A stretch of DNA of 64,000 nt, taken from the NCBI RefSeq assembly GCF_018380615.1, contig NZ_JAGYVZ010000013.1, positions 1-64,000 of the forward strand, in the 5' to 3' direction. The notes beneath the pieces are model-generated. The model did not search any database, was not told where the DNA came from, and saw only the letters and a list, made by a program, of their open reading frames with translations. Source of the DNA: Flavobacterium psychroterrae (GTDB lineage: Bacteria; Bacteroidota; Bacteroidia; Flavobacteriales; Flavobacteriaceae). This document shows, piece after piece, positions 25,376 to 35,729 of the stretch. Position 1 is the stretch's first letter. Every line of letters begins with the position of its first letter. The position numbers and the translations under genes are program-made.

Positions 25376-28300
25376 TTACTTTTTAATAATTTTAGCTGTA
25401 TATTTCTTTCCTTGTATACTGCAGTCTAAAACATATACTCCAGGACTTAATCCGCTTATATTTATAGTTGAAGGAATACTTGAAAAAGACTTATTCCATA
25501 CCGCTTTTCCATCCATTGCGTAAATATTAATATTTGTTTCTCCTTCAATTTCATCTGCTAAAAAGATATTTACATTATCAACTGCCGGGTTAGGAAATAC
25601 TCTAAAAGCATTTGTTATTTTTCCAAGAAGCATACCTTTTGAATCAAATGGCGCTGAAACACTGCTGCATCCGTTATTATTACTTACCTGCAGACTATAA
25701 TTTCCTTCCCAAATTGCGATTAAAAATTTTTGGGTTGCGTTTGGTATCGGTCTTTCGTTTAAAAACCATTGATAAGAAACTTCTTCTACAGATGAACTTA
25801 TTTTTTTATCACTTATCATCTGAATTTCAGGTACAATATTGTTTTCAAGAATTGAAATGGAAGTACTAAAAGTTTTACCAATCCCATTTTCGTTATAAAC
25901 CGTTACAAAATAGTCTCCGCTTTCTTTTGTAGCATAAGTTGACTCTGTTGAGCCATCAAACCATTCGTATGATTTGTAGTTTCCAGGATTTAAAACAACT
26001 TCAGGACCGCAAACATCTCCGCTTACTAAATCAGATTCAAAAGTTTCAAATGTTGCCGTTATCTTTTCTGTTAGTTTACAACCATTATTCATTACAACCG
26101 TGACTGTGTAATCTCCAGCTTTATTTATTTCAATGCCATTAGTAACATCGCCTGTACTCCACTTGTATGAAGTTACTTTGAGTTTTTTAACACTAAAATT
26201 AGTTGCAGCATCAACATACAAGGTTTTGCCTTCATATCCGTGAATTATCGAATTATCAAATATTTTGAAATCTGATGATACTCCCTGATAGATATAATTC
26301 TTTATTTCGTTGTTTTGTTGCACAACATTGTTATCCAGTTTTGCCTTAACATTGAATACATGAGAGTCTCCACTTAAGTCAAGTTCAGGCTGCTTTTTAA
26401 AAGTATATTCTATACTTTCTCCAACAGGAATTGCATTTTCAACAGATTCTGAAATAGTTTCGCTTGTGTTAACATATTCTAAAACTAATTGAATTGCATT
26501 TTCTGCAATTGCAATTTGCCCTTCATTGGTTAGCTTAACTCTAACTTCAGTTCCGCCACATACATCTTTTGGTGAGACTATTTGTAATGATACGTCTAAA
26601 AAAGGCTCACTTATTACTTTTAAATCATCTAATATCATATAAGAATACCCACTAGTCAGCGAATGTCTGAATCGCAACATTATAGATTTGCCAGCATATT
26701 TATTTAAATTGACTGTTCCTTTTTGCCATTCTTTGTCTGAATGAAGTACTTCTTTGGTAGTTTTCCATGCTTCATTCCATTCCCCTCCTATGGTTTTAAC
26801 ATCTACAATAAAGGTATTATTGGCATTACTGTCGATTGCATAATAAAATTCCATTGCAGTTGCATTTTCAGCTAACTTGTATAGAGGTAATATTAGTTCT
26901 CCATAGTTATAACCATTTTCGAGCGGATGATAAAGCATTGTTGCAGCAGCATCTCCTGTATGATCTTTAACAGGAATAGTTAAATATTTATTATCAGGTT
27001 TAACTACTGCTTGCCACGCGAAATCTCTATCACTTTTACCAGAAACAAAACCTTTTGATCCAAATAGGGAACCTACAGGTACATCAGAAAAAGTCTCAAT
27101 ATCTAATTGTGGTGCTTTCGTAATAACCTGAAAAGATTTTGTAAGACTTTCTGCCTGATCTTTTGGCTGTCCGTTTGAAATTATTTTTACAGTAATATCA
27201 TAATTTCCTGCTGGTAGTTGCGGAATACCATCTCCGGTATAGACAATGGTTTGATATTGCAATATTGGATTATTTCTTTCTAATACAACTGGTTCACCTA
27301 CAGCTTTACCATTTTGGGTAATTTGATATTCGATTGTAGCTTTATCAACTTTATTGTAAAAAACATTTTTTGCACTGATTAAAAATTCATGCGATGGAGC
27401 ATCTTCGTAAACAATTTCTGGCATACTTAAATTAGATAACTGCAAATAATCTGCTGTTTCTTTAATCTTAATATTGTCTACCGCAAAACCACTGGCAAAT
27501 AATCCATTATCATCATGCTGAAATGCTACCAGAACACAAGATTGTCCTGCATACGCGCTTAAATCTACGTGATATTCGTACCAATTACTTAAATATGGTA
27601 CCTTAAATACCGTTTCCCAGGTTGCACCTCCATCTGTACTCACTTTTACATATCCGTCTGAAAGTCTCTTCGCATCTCCAAAACCATCAAATGATAGGTG
27701 AGCTTCTTTATAATTACCCAAATCAAATACAGGTGAAATTAACATATCGTTTGAAGAGTTACAACCACATTTATCATCGTTACTCGCCATAAAATGCGTA
27801 TGTTCTGTTACAAACCAACCAGGTGAACGTAAATCAGTATTTACTCCATGTTGCCATCCTGTTGCATTTTTATTTTCAGATGTTCTCCATCCTTTATATT
27901 TGGTTGCATCTTCAAAATCCATTGTATAAGGAAGCACAGATACTTTCATATCTTCATTATTCCAGCTATCGTAACCAAATGTGAAGGTATTATTCTCAGG
28001 TTTAACATCTTGAGTTATATCTTCAGGAAAAACCGAAACTACAACTGTATTTGCACCAATGCTTGTTAAATTAATATTTGGAATAGAATATGTTATAGTA
28101 TCTCTAAATTTAGTAAACAGTAGAACTACCTTTTCATTTTTTGAAAAAACTTCATTTTTTGCATTATCAAGAATTTTGACTGTAACATTAACCTGCTCAC
28201 CTGTTGTCGAGAAATTATTAATGATCTTAGCATTTATGGTTACATTGTTATTGTTAATGGTACAGGTTCCTGCATCTAATTTTACATCTGCAACTTCCAG

Positions 28301-29446
28301 ATCATAAGGTGCATTACCTACGCGAATATTGTCTATAAAAGCACCTAAATACCTACTGCTATTATTATCTGCAATTACACGAAAACGAATAGCCCCTTTT
28401 TTACCTGCTAGTTCATTTAAACGCATTCCATATGGTTTTTTAGTTGGATCATTATTAATTCCAGTAAACCATGGTCCTGAAACTAAATTATTATAATGTA
28501 CAGTATCAGGATAATCGATACCTGTAACTTTTTTCCAGTTTTTATTGTCTTCAGAATATTCGACAATTAATCCGTGATATCCTCTATAGAATAAATAAGT
28601 CATATCAAACTCAACATAGGGAGAGCTAACATTAGTAAAATCAAATATTGGAGATTGTAATGTAAAATCAGCATTGAGTTGCAATAGCTCAGAAGTGCCA
28701 AGAGTTACGGTTGCCCACAAATATCTCGAATTGGTATCTCTAAAGGAATATGAATATGGCTGCCATATAAATTTTTGATTTGTAACTAATGATTCTGAAA
28801 ACCAGCCTCCAGGTGTTCCTTCAAAATCTTGAGAATACGGAAATTGAGTTACGATACCGCTATAAACAGCATTTATAGTACTGTTGTTAGTTGTTACCGG
28901 GTCTTTGCTGTATGCTACAAAAGCTTCATAAGTATGCAAACCTGTTGCAGATAAATCGATAGTACCATCAAAAGGAATTGTCATTTCTGAGTTGCCTTTA
29001 AAAGCTGTATTTAGCGTAATATCTTTCCATACAGTTTCGCTTCCGGAAAGTGTATTTGCATATCCTACTTTTAACTTAGATCCTGCTGGTATATCCTGAC
29101 AGCCTAAATTATAGATAGTAAACACTAATGGATGACTTGCAGACAATGTTTCTCCTGAATATGACGGAAGATTTAATCCCACAAATTTGATATCAAAATC
29201 TTTTTGAGCAGGAGGAACTAATAAATTAGCGACAAAAGAAACTCCGTCTTTTGTGCCAAACTCTTCAATAGGCTTGAAATCAAATTTTATTTCTACATAA
29301 TTTGCAGCTGTTGCACTTATCACGTAAGGAAGATTATCTTGAATTTTTATAGTTATCTCTTCGCCTAACGCCAGATTTTTAGCAAAACTAATACTATCGT
29401 CTTTAGTATAGAAAGTGTTGAATTTGCCACTAGAACCAACAGTCAT
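25376..29446 (-). CDS. C-terminal half of the M4 protease reading frame: adhesion-like domains and T9SS sorting signal
   Basis: A 1356-residue frame without signal peptide. In order it has a CARDB-like beta region, a MAM/choice-of-anchor J domain (about 205-375, DFEGTPGGWF), another at about 505-665 (DFEDATKYKGW), a third near 785-950, Ig-like or PKD-like repeats, and a T9SS type A sorting domain (about 1280-1356, VFPNPAVDNVNIF to KIIKK). It begins at ATG overlapping the stop of the upstream M4 protease (TAATG). Since an exported cell-surface domain set here lacks its own export signal, I infer it is the frameshifted continuation of the protease rather than an independent gene. Confidence 0.8.
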   Translation of the reverse strand: MTVGSSGKFNTFYTKDDSISFAKNLALGEEITIKIQDNLPYVISATAANYVEIKFDFKPIEEFGTKDGVSFVANLLVPPAQKDFDIKFVGLNLPSYSGETLSASHPLVFTIYNLGCQDIPAGSKLKVGYANTLSGSETVWKDITLNTAFKGNSEMTIPFDGTIDLSATGLHTYEAFVAYSKDPVTTNNSTINAVYSGIVTQFPYSQDFEGTPGGWFSESLVTNQKFIWQPYSYSFRDTNSRYLWATVTLGTSELLQLNADFTLQSPIFDFTNVSSPYVEFDMTYLFYRGYHGLIVEYSEDNKNWKKVTGIDYPDTVHYNNLVSGPWFTGINNDPTKKPYGMRLNELAGKKGAIRFRVIADNNSSRYLGAFIDNIRVGNAPYDLEVADVKLDAGTCTINNNNVTINAKIINNFSTTGEQVNVTVKILDNAKNEVFSKNEKVVLLFTKFRDTITYSIPNINLTSIGANTVVVSVFPEDITQDVKPENNTFTFGYDSWNNEDMKVSVLPYTMDFEDATKYKGWRTSENKNATGWQHGVNTDLRSPGWFVTEHTHFMASNDDKCGCNSSNDMLISPVFDLGNYKEAHLSFDGFGDAKRLSDGYVKVSTDGGATWETVFKVPYLSNWYEYHVDLSAYAGQSCVLVAFQHDDNGLFASGFAVDNIKIKETADYLQLSNLSMPEIVYEDAPSHEFLISAKNVFYNKVDKATIEYQITQNGKAVGEPVVLERNNPILQYQTIVYTGDGIPQLPAGNYDITVKIISNGQPKDQAESLTKSFQVITKAPQLDIETFSDVPVGSLFGSKGFVSGKSDRDFAWQAVVKPDNKYLTIPVKDHTGDAAATMLYHPLENGYNYGELILPLYKLAENATAMEFYYAIDSNANNTFIVDVKTIGGEWNEAWKTTKEVLHSDKEWQKGTVNLNKYAGKSIMLRFRHSLTSGYSYMILDDLKVISEPFLDVSLQIVSPKDVCGGTEVRVKLTNEGQIAIAENAIQLVLEYVNTSETISESVENAIPVGESIEYTFKKQPELDLSGDSHVFNVKAKLDNNVVQQNNEIKNYIYQGVSSDFKIFDNSIIHGYEGKTLYVDAATNFSVKKLKVTSYKWSTGDVTNGIEINKAGDYTVTVVMNNGCKLTEKITATFETFESDLVSGDVCGPEVVLNPGNYKSYEWFDGSTESTYATKESGDYFVTVYNENGIGKTFSTSISILENNIVPEIQMISDKKISSSVEEVSYQWFLNERPIPNATQKFLIAIWEGNYSLQVSNNNGCSSVSAPFDSKGMLLGKITNAFRVFPNPAVDNVNIFLADEIEGETNINIYAMDGKAVWNKSFSSIPSTINISGLSPGVYVLDCSIQGKKYTAKIIKK

Positions 29447-31497
29447 TAATTGTAATTTAGAGTTTCATTTGCTTTAATTACAGTAGATCCTGTGTTTTTA
29501 ATTTTTACATAAAAAGGTTCATCTCCTTTTAAAGTACCACAAGTAACAGAAGGTTTTTCAACAGAGACAAGCGCAATTTGTTTGTCTGAATATGAAGCTC
29601 CAATACCAATCGCATACCAGGCATTTGAAACTTGTTTGTATTCTTCAGACTCTAATCCGTACAAATCTTCTACAACCATTAAAGTGGTCTGGCGCATATC
29701 GCTAAAGTTTGAAGAAGGAGATAAATACTCTGTAAGCGTGATGTAAGCAATTTTCTCTGCTTTAGCAAGACCAATAGCTTTAACATCGTAGCTATTATTG
29801 AAGTCATTTGTACCCTGACCGCCTTCGCTTAAAAGGTAAAACCAGTAATTGGTGATTCCGCTATTAAAGTGAACACCTCCGTTATCGTAAGTAGTCGCTA
29901 ACGGATTTACCCAGTTTAGTCCTCCGTAAGTGTCCGGCTGATTTTGTGCCTTTGGGTTAGACATGCTACGCATACTTCCATGCGAGTACAATTCATTACC
30001 CAGCATCCAGATATCTTCTTTTTTGTCCTTTCCAGCATAAAACTCAACAGAAACGCCAAAAATATCACTGAAAGATTCATTCATTGCACCAGATTCTCCA
30101 CGATAAATTAAACCGGCAGAAAATTGTGTTACGGCATGTGTTAGTTCATGTGCTGTAATTCCTAAACCAACATATGGCGTGTTGTAACCATCTCCAAATT
30201 GAGCCCATCCGCCCGTCCATGAAGCATTTTCTACATTGATACCTAAATGCGCCAGACCAATAATTTGCATTCCTTTATTATCGACGCTATTTCGGTTAAA
30301 TTTTTCCGCATAATAGTCAATCGTTTTTTGCATTCCCCAATGAATATCTATGGCAACCTCATCATTATTTTTATTATGAAGTTCGTTCCAGATATTATCT
30401 TCATCAATAAATTCAGTGATTACTTCATCCGAAGCATTATCTGCGTGATTCATATTCCAGGTAACAACAGGTACATTGAATTTACTTTGTAAAGCTTCTA
30501 ATCTGTAACCATCTGCATATTGTTTTGTATTAAAAGTTACATCTCCCGAATATCTGGATTTACCTTTTCCGAGACTTTGACCAGTAAATTTAACATCCCG
30601 ATTGAGGTCGATAACAACAATTATTTTTCCTGAATTGGCATCAACATAAATGGTCTGGCTTGATTGCGGATTGGTCGCAAAAATATCATATTTCCAAGCC
30701 AAATGATATTCCGTTAAATCAGAAGAAAAATCAGGTCCAACATAAACCAGCTCCCCCTGCGGCTTTGTGCTAATATTTTTATTAACTAACGAACCTAATT
30801 TTTTACTCTCCCAAATATATTGTTTCGCATTTACTGTTTTAAGTGCGTTTTCTAAACCTGTTGCGGCACTGATTTTAAAATTACTGCCAGGTAACTTCTT
30901 AGCCATAGATCCAAATGCATCAATTTTAGTTTTATTTTCTCTTACTTTATAAATTCCTCCTTCAACAGGAATATTATTACGCAATTGCTGATAAGTAGCG
31001 AGAGTTCTCCCATGATTATCAGAAATGGATTTTAATTGCATTTTGTCTGAACTGCCTAAATTAAAATCTGCTTTTTTAACTTCAAAGATATTTTTCGCCG
31101 TTAAATTTGAAGATTTAGCAAAAGACCTGACTTTTGTACTAACAGAATCCTGCGGATTTGTTTTCTCTGCAGTATTAGCAAGCTTTCCCACAAATAATTT
31201 CTGGCTTTGCTGCAATTGTTTTGTTACTGCTTCACTTTCTGCCGCAGACAGTTCTTTACCTTTTATCTTTTGATCGTCCTGAGCAAATAAATTATTTGCA
31301 TCATTATCCTGACTGGAATTTGGATCGCTTGTTTTGTCAGAGACCTGATCTTTCTGACTTGTGGATGACGGTCCTAATGCAGTTTTTAGATTCCCTTGCG
31401 GTATGTTTTGCAAAGGTGACTGAGCCATGACCACAGAACAGGCAATGAAACTCAACAAAACAAACAAATACCTGGTTTTGAAGTAAATTTGATTCAT
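29446..31497 (-). CDS. M4-family (thermolysin-like) metalloprotease, N-terminal part
   Basis: A 683-residue secreted zinc protease. The signal peptide (to about residue 26) ends VVMAQ. An FTP/PepSY-type propeptide follows (about 90-290, with DKMQLKSISDNHGRTLATYQQ-like sequence), then the catalytic domain with zinc ligands in HELTH (about 449-453) and GAMNESFSD, and the catalytic His region GGVHFNSGITN. After about residue 640 a CARDB-like domain starts (VTCGTLKGDEPFYVKIKNTG) but is cut by a stop inside a beta strand. The missing part of this domain and the T9SS sorting signal are in the next frame, so the full product was probably about 2,040 residues. Confidence 0.9.
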   Translation of the reverse strand: MNQIYFKTRYLFVLLSFIACSVVMAQSPLQNIPQGNLKTALGPSSTSQKDQVSDKTSDPNSSQDNDANNLFAQDDQKIKGKELSAAESEAVTKQLQQSQKLFVGKLANTAEKTNPQDSVSTKVRSFAKSSNLTAKNIFEVKKADFNLGSSDKMQLKSISDNHGRTLATYQQLRNNIPVEGGIYKVRENKTKIDAFGSMAKKLPGSNFKISAATGLENALKTVNAKQYIWESKKLGSLVNKNISTKPQGELVYVGPDFSSDLTEYHLAWKYDIFATNPQSSQTIYVDANSGKIIVVIDLNRDVKFTGQSLGKGKSRYSGDVTFNTKQYADGYRLEALQSKFNVPVVTWNMNHADNASDEVITEFIDEDNIWNELHNKNNDEVAIDIHWGMQKTIDYYAEKFNRNSVDNKGMQIIGLAHLGINVENASWTGGWAQFGDGYNTPYVGLGITAHELTHAVTQFSAGLIYRGESGAMNESFSDIFGVSVEFYAGKDKKEDIWMLGNELYSHGSMRSMSNPKAQNQPDTYGGLNWVNPLATTYDNGGVHFNSGITNYWFYLLSEGGQGTNDFNNSYDVKAIGLAKAEKIAYITLTEYLSPSSNFSDMRQTTLMVVEDLYGLESEEYKQVSNAWYAIGIGASYSDKQIALVSVEKPSVTCGTLKGDEPFYVKIKNTGSTVIKANETLNYN

Positions 31498-31584
31498 TCT
31501 TTAAAATTTAAATTAATACTTATTTTGGTTCATAATAATCACGCTTCATAGTTCATAGCAAACCATAAAAGCGGTTGCTAAAAA

Positions 31585-31722
31585 TCAATTTGGTGTTTGA
31601 TTTTCAGAATTATCGTTAGTTATTTTTTTCAGGATCTTTAAAAGAGTTTCCTTTTTTGTTTTTGCTTCTTCCAGAAGCTGTTCTAAACTTTTAAGAGGTT
31701 TATTTTTTTTCTTCGCATTCAT
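31585..31722 (-). CDS. Possible 45-residue basic protein
   Basis: A short frame starting MNAKKKNKPLKSLEQLLEEA and ending NDNSENQTPN. It is mostly a charged amphipathic helix with many Lys and Glu. A purine-rich AGGA precedes the ATG by about 4 bases, and TACATTT lies further upstream. It fills most of the gap between the protease gene and the TPR regulator gene. No family is recognised; chance is not excluded. Besides this frame and the terminator near 31,860 I see nothing in the gap of about 390 bases. Confidence 0.35.
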   Translation of the reverse strand: MNAKKKNKPLKSLEQLLEEAKTKKETLLKILKKITNDNSENQTPN

Positions 31723-31844
31723 CCTGATCTATTTACATCGATTGGGTAAATGTAGAATTGACATTTCTGTTTTTGAAAAAAAGGACTATTGCAAAAACAC
31801 TCTTTGGTAAAAATGGGGCACCAAAAAAACACTCATAAAAAAAT

Positions 31845-31877
31845 AAACCAAACTAAATCAGATCATTAGTTTGGTTT
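31845..31877 (-). terminator. Intrinsic terminator after the TPR regulator gene
   Basis: AAACCAAACTAA (31845-31856) and TTAGTTTGGTTT (31866-31877) form a perfect 12-bp stem. On the minus strand an A/T-rich run with TTTTTTT follows, just beyond the stop at 31889. Confidence 0.8.
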
Positions 31878-31888
31878 TTATTTTACAA

Positions 31889-33508
31889 TTATTCAGGTTT
31901 AAATGTATTGAGATATGTAGAGAGATTTACTTTTTCATTAGTCAAATCAAACTTTTTACGAAGTCTTGTTCGGGCATTTTCGATTGATTTAAAGGATTGT
32001 CCGGTAATTTGAGAAATTTCTTTTGTGGTTAAATCCAGATATAAAAGAGCGCAAAGTCGGCGGTCTTTCGGAGTAAGTGAAGGATAATCGACCGTTAATT
32101 TATCAAAGAAAGATTTATGAACCTGTTCAAAACTTATTTCAAATTCCTTCCAGATATCCGTATTTAAATTCTTTTCCAGACGCTTTAAGACTATATCAAT
32201 AGCATGCTGCATTTCCCTATTAACGGTTTTGAGTTTGATTTGTTTAAGATCAGTCAGAATTTCATTAATATTATCTGTACGATGTATTTCTGCCATTGCT
32301 TTTCCTATCAAAACCTTCTTTTTAGCTTCCAGGGTTTGATTTAACGCTTGCATCTTAGTGTTTAACTTCTCTTTTTCAAGTTGATTTTTAATATTTGTAT
32401 TTCGATATTTAATCAGTAAAATAATCAATATCAATATGCCTACAATTAATATCAGTCCCACCACATAATATTTAAATTGTTGCTTTTGTTCAATAAGTGT
32501 TTTTATTTGGGTTCTGGCTTTATAATCCTGTTCCAGCTTTATTCTTTCAATATTTACAGCCTTTTCCTCGACATTGATACTATCGTTGATCGCATTATAT
32601 TTCTGAAAATAATAAACCGCATTTTTATAATCCTCTTTGTTTATATATACCTGATAAAGCATTTTGTTGAGGTTTAAACCTGAAAAACTATAAACATTTT
32701 CTTTACTTAATTCTAATGCTTTTTTTGCATTTACGATTACCGCATCATACTTTTTCTGTTTTAGCATATATTCAGAAAATGACTCATACACAAAAGTTTC
32801 TACTATAGTATTAACCCCAGTCTTCACTAAAGAAAAAGCTTCATCAAAATAATAGTCAGCATTTATCTTATCTTTTTTCAAATCATAGGCTCGTGCTAAA
32901 TTAGTACACACATTAACTTTTAAGTCATTGTCTTTTAAAGTTTTATTTATGAGATATGCTTTTTTGTAGTAATGCAGAGAAGAGTCTAAATTTTTCTTTA
33001 GATATAGGGTTCCTATATTGTTTAATATTTTTATCAGCTTGACAGAATCATGCCTGGATTTTTGATAGCGATATACATTTAAGAAATACTGTAGTGCTTT
33101 TTCCTTATTATTACCTACTGCATAAATAATCGCAAGATTGTTTTCCAGTTTAGCAACTTCCTCAATGTTATTGTTCGTTTTGTAAATATCATATGCTCTG
33201 AGGTAATATTTTAAAGCAATATCTAAAACATCTTTTGAATTGTACATTTTGCCGGCTGTAATGTAAACCTGAGCTAAATTGAGTTCCGGATCCTTTGTTT
33301 TTTTCGCTTCGGCTTCAGCTAATTCAATGTATTTTATAGCTCTGTCCCAATCTGAATTTTTGAGTTTTAAAGCAATTTTACGGCACAATTCTACTTTTTT
33401 CTGAGGATTGTTAATACTATTTAAACTATCAATCATATCTTGTGCTGAAGATTGAGAATAGATATTAAAAGACAGAAAAAGAAAAAAGAAAGAAAATAGT
33501 CGTGTCAT
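31889..33508 (-). CDS. Membrane-anchored TPR protein with LuxR-like HTH
   Basis: A 539-residue protein. The signal or anchor segment is MTRLFSFFFLFLSFNIYSQ; I start at this ATG (33508) rather than 45 bases earlier because it gives a normal signal peptide. TPR repeats occupy about residues 30-310 (periplasmic), one membrane helix lies near 350-372 (YYVVGLILIVGILILIILL), then a coiled coil and a C-terminal HTH (LTPKDRRLCALLYLDLTTKEI, then SIENARTRLRKKF). This is a single-protein membrane-to-DNA regulator plan, known in Bacteroidota. The same TPR-helix layout is used with a kinase output by the genes at 781-4322. Signal and target are unknown. Confidence 0.85.
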   Translation of the reverse strand: MTRLFSFFFLFLSFNIYSQSSAQDMIDSLNSINNPQKKVELCRKIALKLKNSDWDRAIKYIELAEAEAKKTKDPELNLAQVYITAGKMYNSKDVLDIALKYYLRAYDIYKTNNNIEEVAKLENNLAIIYAVGNNKEKALQYFLNVYRYQKSRHDSVKLIKILNNIGTLYLKKNLDSSLHYYKKAYLINKTLKDNDLKVNVCTNLARAYDLKKDKINADYYFDEAFSLVKTGVNTIVETFVYESFSEYMLKQKKYDAVIVNAKKALELSKENVYSFSGLNLNKMLYQVYINKEDYKNAVYYFQKYNAINDSINVEEKAVNIERIKLEQDYKARTQIKTLIEQKQQFKYYVVGLILIVGILILIILLIKYRNTNIKNQLEKEKLNTKMQALNQTLEAKKKVLIGKAMAEIHRTDNINEILTDLKQIKLKTVNREMQHAIDIVLKRLEKNLNTDIWKEFEISFEQVHKSFFDKLTVDYPSLTPKDRRLCALLYLDLTTKEISQITGQSFKSIENARTRLRKKFDLTNEKVNLSTYLNTFKPE

Positions 33509-33606
33509 GATGTTTAAAAAAAGTAAGAAAAATTTCAAATTTAAATAAAACAAACATGATTAGTAGTACACAGAATAAGAATTCAATTGGTTATTTTATA
33601 TAATCT

Positions 33607-34311
33607 TTAATCCTGATGAAACGATTTCAAAGTTCCGTCATCATTAAACTGGATCGAATATCTTTCCCTGCTTCCGTTAATATTGGTAGGATACCAGCGC
33701 ATTTTATTATCCCATATTGAAACATACGCGTTAGTGAGCGTTTTTGCTCCTTCAACTTCTGCTGCTTTTTTATTATAGATCGTCGTGACTTTGGCAACAT
33801 TTACAAATTTGATTTTATTAAGCGAAACCAAACGTTTTCCAACATCATCCCTAACCGATAATTGCAACGGTTTTGGCTCTGACCATTTTCCGTTTTGATA
33901 CGTATAAATATCAACATACTTAGGATTCGTTGGGTGTTGAAGCATAACATTAATCAATCCGTCATTATAAAAATATAAAGTCGAATAAATAAAAATCTCC
34001 TTTCCGGCATATTGGGGCAATTTTCGCAGCGCTTCTTCGGCGTTTTCTAATGCATTTATATCCGTCAAAAAATCAATATTTTTACCTTCAGTATGTTGTT
34101 CCGTGTAAGTAACCGAATGCGTTTCAAGAGCCGTTTTTATTATTTTCTCAACATCCATTTGAGTATTTACAACAGGCGGAGACACAGGATTTACATTTTT
34201 GTTAGTTACTAAAGTATCATTTGATTTTAATGTCTCGTCGATACTTTTTGATATTTGCTCACAACTCAAAAAAAGCTGACAGCAAACAAATAATATAATT
34301 GCTTTTTTCAT
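33607..34311 (-). CDS. Putative lipoprotein, function unknown
   Basis: A 234-residue exported protein. The signal peptide ends in a lipobox-like LFLSC (Cys17), followed by EQISKSIDETLKS. The rest is a mixed alpha/beta region with YVDIYTYQNGKWSEPKPLQL and, at the C-terminus, RYSIQFNDDGTLKSFHQD. I do not recognise a named domain. It starts 2 bases after the stop of the membrane protein gene, so the two are co-transcribed and may work together at the envelope. Confidence 0.7.
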   Translation of the reverse strand: MKKAIILFVCCQLFLSCEQISKSIDETLKSNDTLVTNKNVNPVSPPVVNTQMDVEKIIKTALETHSVTYTEQHTEGKNIDFLTDINALENAEEALRKLPQYAGKEIFIYSTLYFYNDGLINVMLQHPTNPKYVDIYTYQNGKWSEPKPLQLSVRDDVGKRLVSLNKIKFVNVAKVTTIYNKKAAEVEGAKTLTNAYVSIWDNKMRWYPTNINGSRERYSIQFNDDGTLKSFHQD

Positions 34312-34313
34312 GG

Positions 34314-35300
34314 CTAGTTTATAGTATTTAAATCGCTGGCAAAAGCAATTTGATTAGGATTTTCCGGCAAATAAAAAATTTCTATTCGTTCCTGTTTCGT
34401 AATGTCAAGATCAAGAAGCCTAATCACTTTTTTCAGGCTATTTCGATGCACATGATGTTTATTGTCACTATATTCAAGTTCAAACCTAATTTCTGGCTGA
34501 TCATTAATATAAGTTCCCGTTTGACTCACTTTTATCAATTTAGCCCAGGTTTTCATTCCTTTAAACTTAATCAATCCAGCATCGCCATTTAAACCCGTAA
34601 GTTTACTGAATATAAATTTTAAGAGATATCTAAAAAACAAAAGCACCGCCGGACAAACAATCAACGGATGTCCAAAACTCATAAAACGCCAACCCATACC
34701 ATAACTTTCCGTTTGATAGGCGTAAACATAATAACCTAAAACCAAGCCAACAAATACAAGCCAGCCTAAAAAAATAAGAAGTATTCTAATTATATTTATT
34801 CCAACCTCAGTCGTTGCAATAATAAAATGCGGTTCTTTTTTTGAATCCCTATCAAGAATTAAACTTATTTTTTTACCAACCTCAAATCTGCGTTGTTGAG
34901 GTTTACCATCTGTAATGACAGTTTTATGAGTGATTTCTGTATCAGCCAGATTTTTAAATAATAATTCAAGTTCATACGTAGTAAATTTTGCGTCAGGTTT
35001 TGATTTTTTCACGACATGCAAAATTTTTGCTTCACGCGCTATTCCTTTAGATTTAAGGCTTTCTATATGTTTTTTCGAAATAAAAATGTGAAGAATCCAT
35101 TTATAAAAATATCCCAATAAAACAATCAGCCATAAAATAATCGATATCCCAACAATACTCAAAGCCAGCCACGGATCAGTATCCCTGAGCGTGTTCACAT
35201 CAAACTCGCTGTTAACACTATAATAAATAATCATAGGAAAAGGAATTGCAAAAAACAACATATAAAGCGCACCAAATGCAATAGCAAAATATTTTTTCAT
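34314..35300 (-). CDS. Multi-helix membrane protein, DUF3592-like
   Basis: A 328-residue protein with four predicted membrane helices in two pairs (near residues 5-28 and 48-72, then 176-198 and 207-228). Two similar soluble beta segments follow: AREAKILHVVKKSKPDAKFTTYELE after the first pair and WAKLIKVSQTGTYINDQPEI after the second. This internal duplication resembles DUF3592-type proteins, in which an A.V......G....P.....Y strand pattern repeats. Function is unknown. It is the first gene of a two-gene unit with the lipoprotein. Confidence 0.7.
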   Translation of the reverse strand: MKKYFAIAFGALYMLFFAIPFPMIIYYSVNSEFDVNTLRDTDPWLALSIVGISIILWLIVLLGYFYKWILHIFISKKHIESLKSKGIAREAKILHVVKKSKPDAKFTTYELELLFKNLADTEITHKTVITDGKPQQRRFEVGKKISLILDRDSKKEPHFIIATTEVGINIIRILLIFLGWLVFVGLVLGYYVYAYQTESYGMGWRFMSFGHPLIVCPAVLLFFRYLLKFIFSKLTGLNGDAGLIKFKGMKTWAKLIKVSQTGTYINDQPEIRFELEYSDNKHHVHRNSLKKVIRLLDLDITKQERIEIFYLPENPNQIAFASDLNTIN

Positions 35301-35517
35301 TCCTTTTAATAATTTCAGGTTGCTAATTAAAACATTTTATTGCAGTAAAATCATCACATTCACCCACCACATCAACCCATTATAAGATTGTTTTACAAAC
35401 AGATAACAATCAAATTTACACAAAAAAATATATCCGAAAAAAATTAGAACAAAAATTCAATCCATTATTAACCACAAAAAATGATACCAAGATTTTTTCA
35501 TTGTACCATTTTTATTT

Positions 35518-35602
35518 GAAGCTAATCCAGCCATTCACTATATCTTTCCTTGCTTAAAGAAAGCAAGCAAAGGATGCCGTTCCTGTCTGGGCTAGGACAT
35601 TT
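35518..35602 (+). repeat. Hairpin element family, full copy
   Basis: The copy runs from GAAGCTAATCCAG to CTGGGCTAGGACATTT. The core CACTATATCTTT and AAAGGATGCCG brackets an apical stem CTTGCTT-AAAGA-AAGCAAG. The outer CCAG/CTGG pair replaces CCTG/CAGG of the copies at 43,771 and 46,131, a compensatory change. It lies between divergent genes in a gap of about 430 bases that otherwise shows only AT-rich sequence and promoters. Confidence 0.7.
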
Positions 35603-35729
35603 GGTTTCATAATAAGTTTATTTCATTTCCTAACCATTTTTTCACAAAAGAAAATACAATACAAAACAAAACTTTATTAAATTCGTCCTCTAATTAATTA
35701 ACCTGCTAACCTAATCCCCAAATTGGTTT

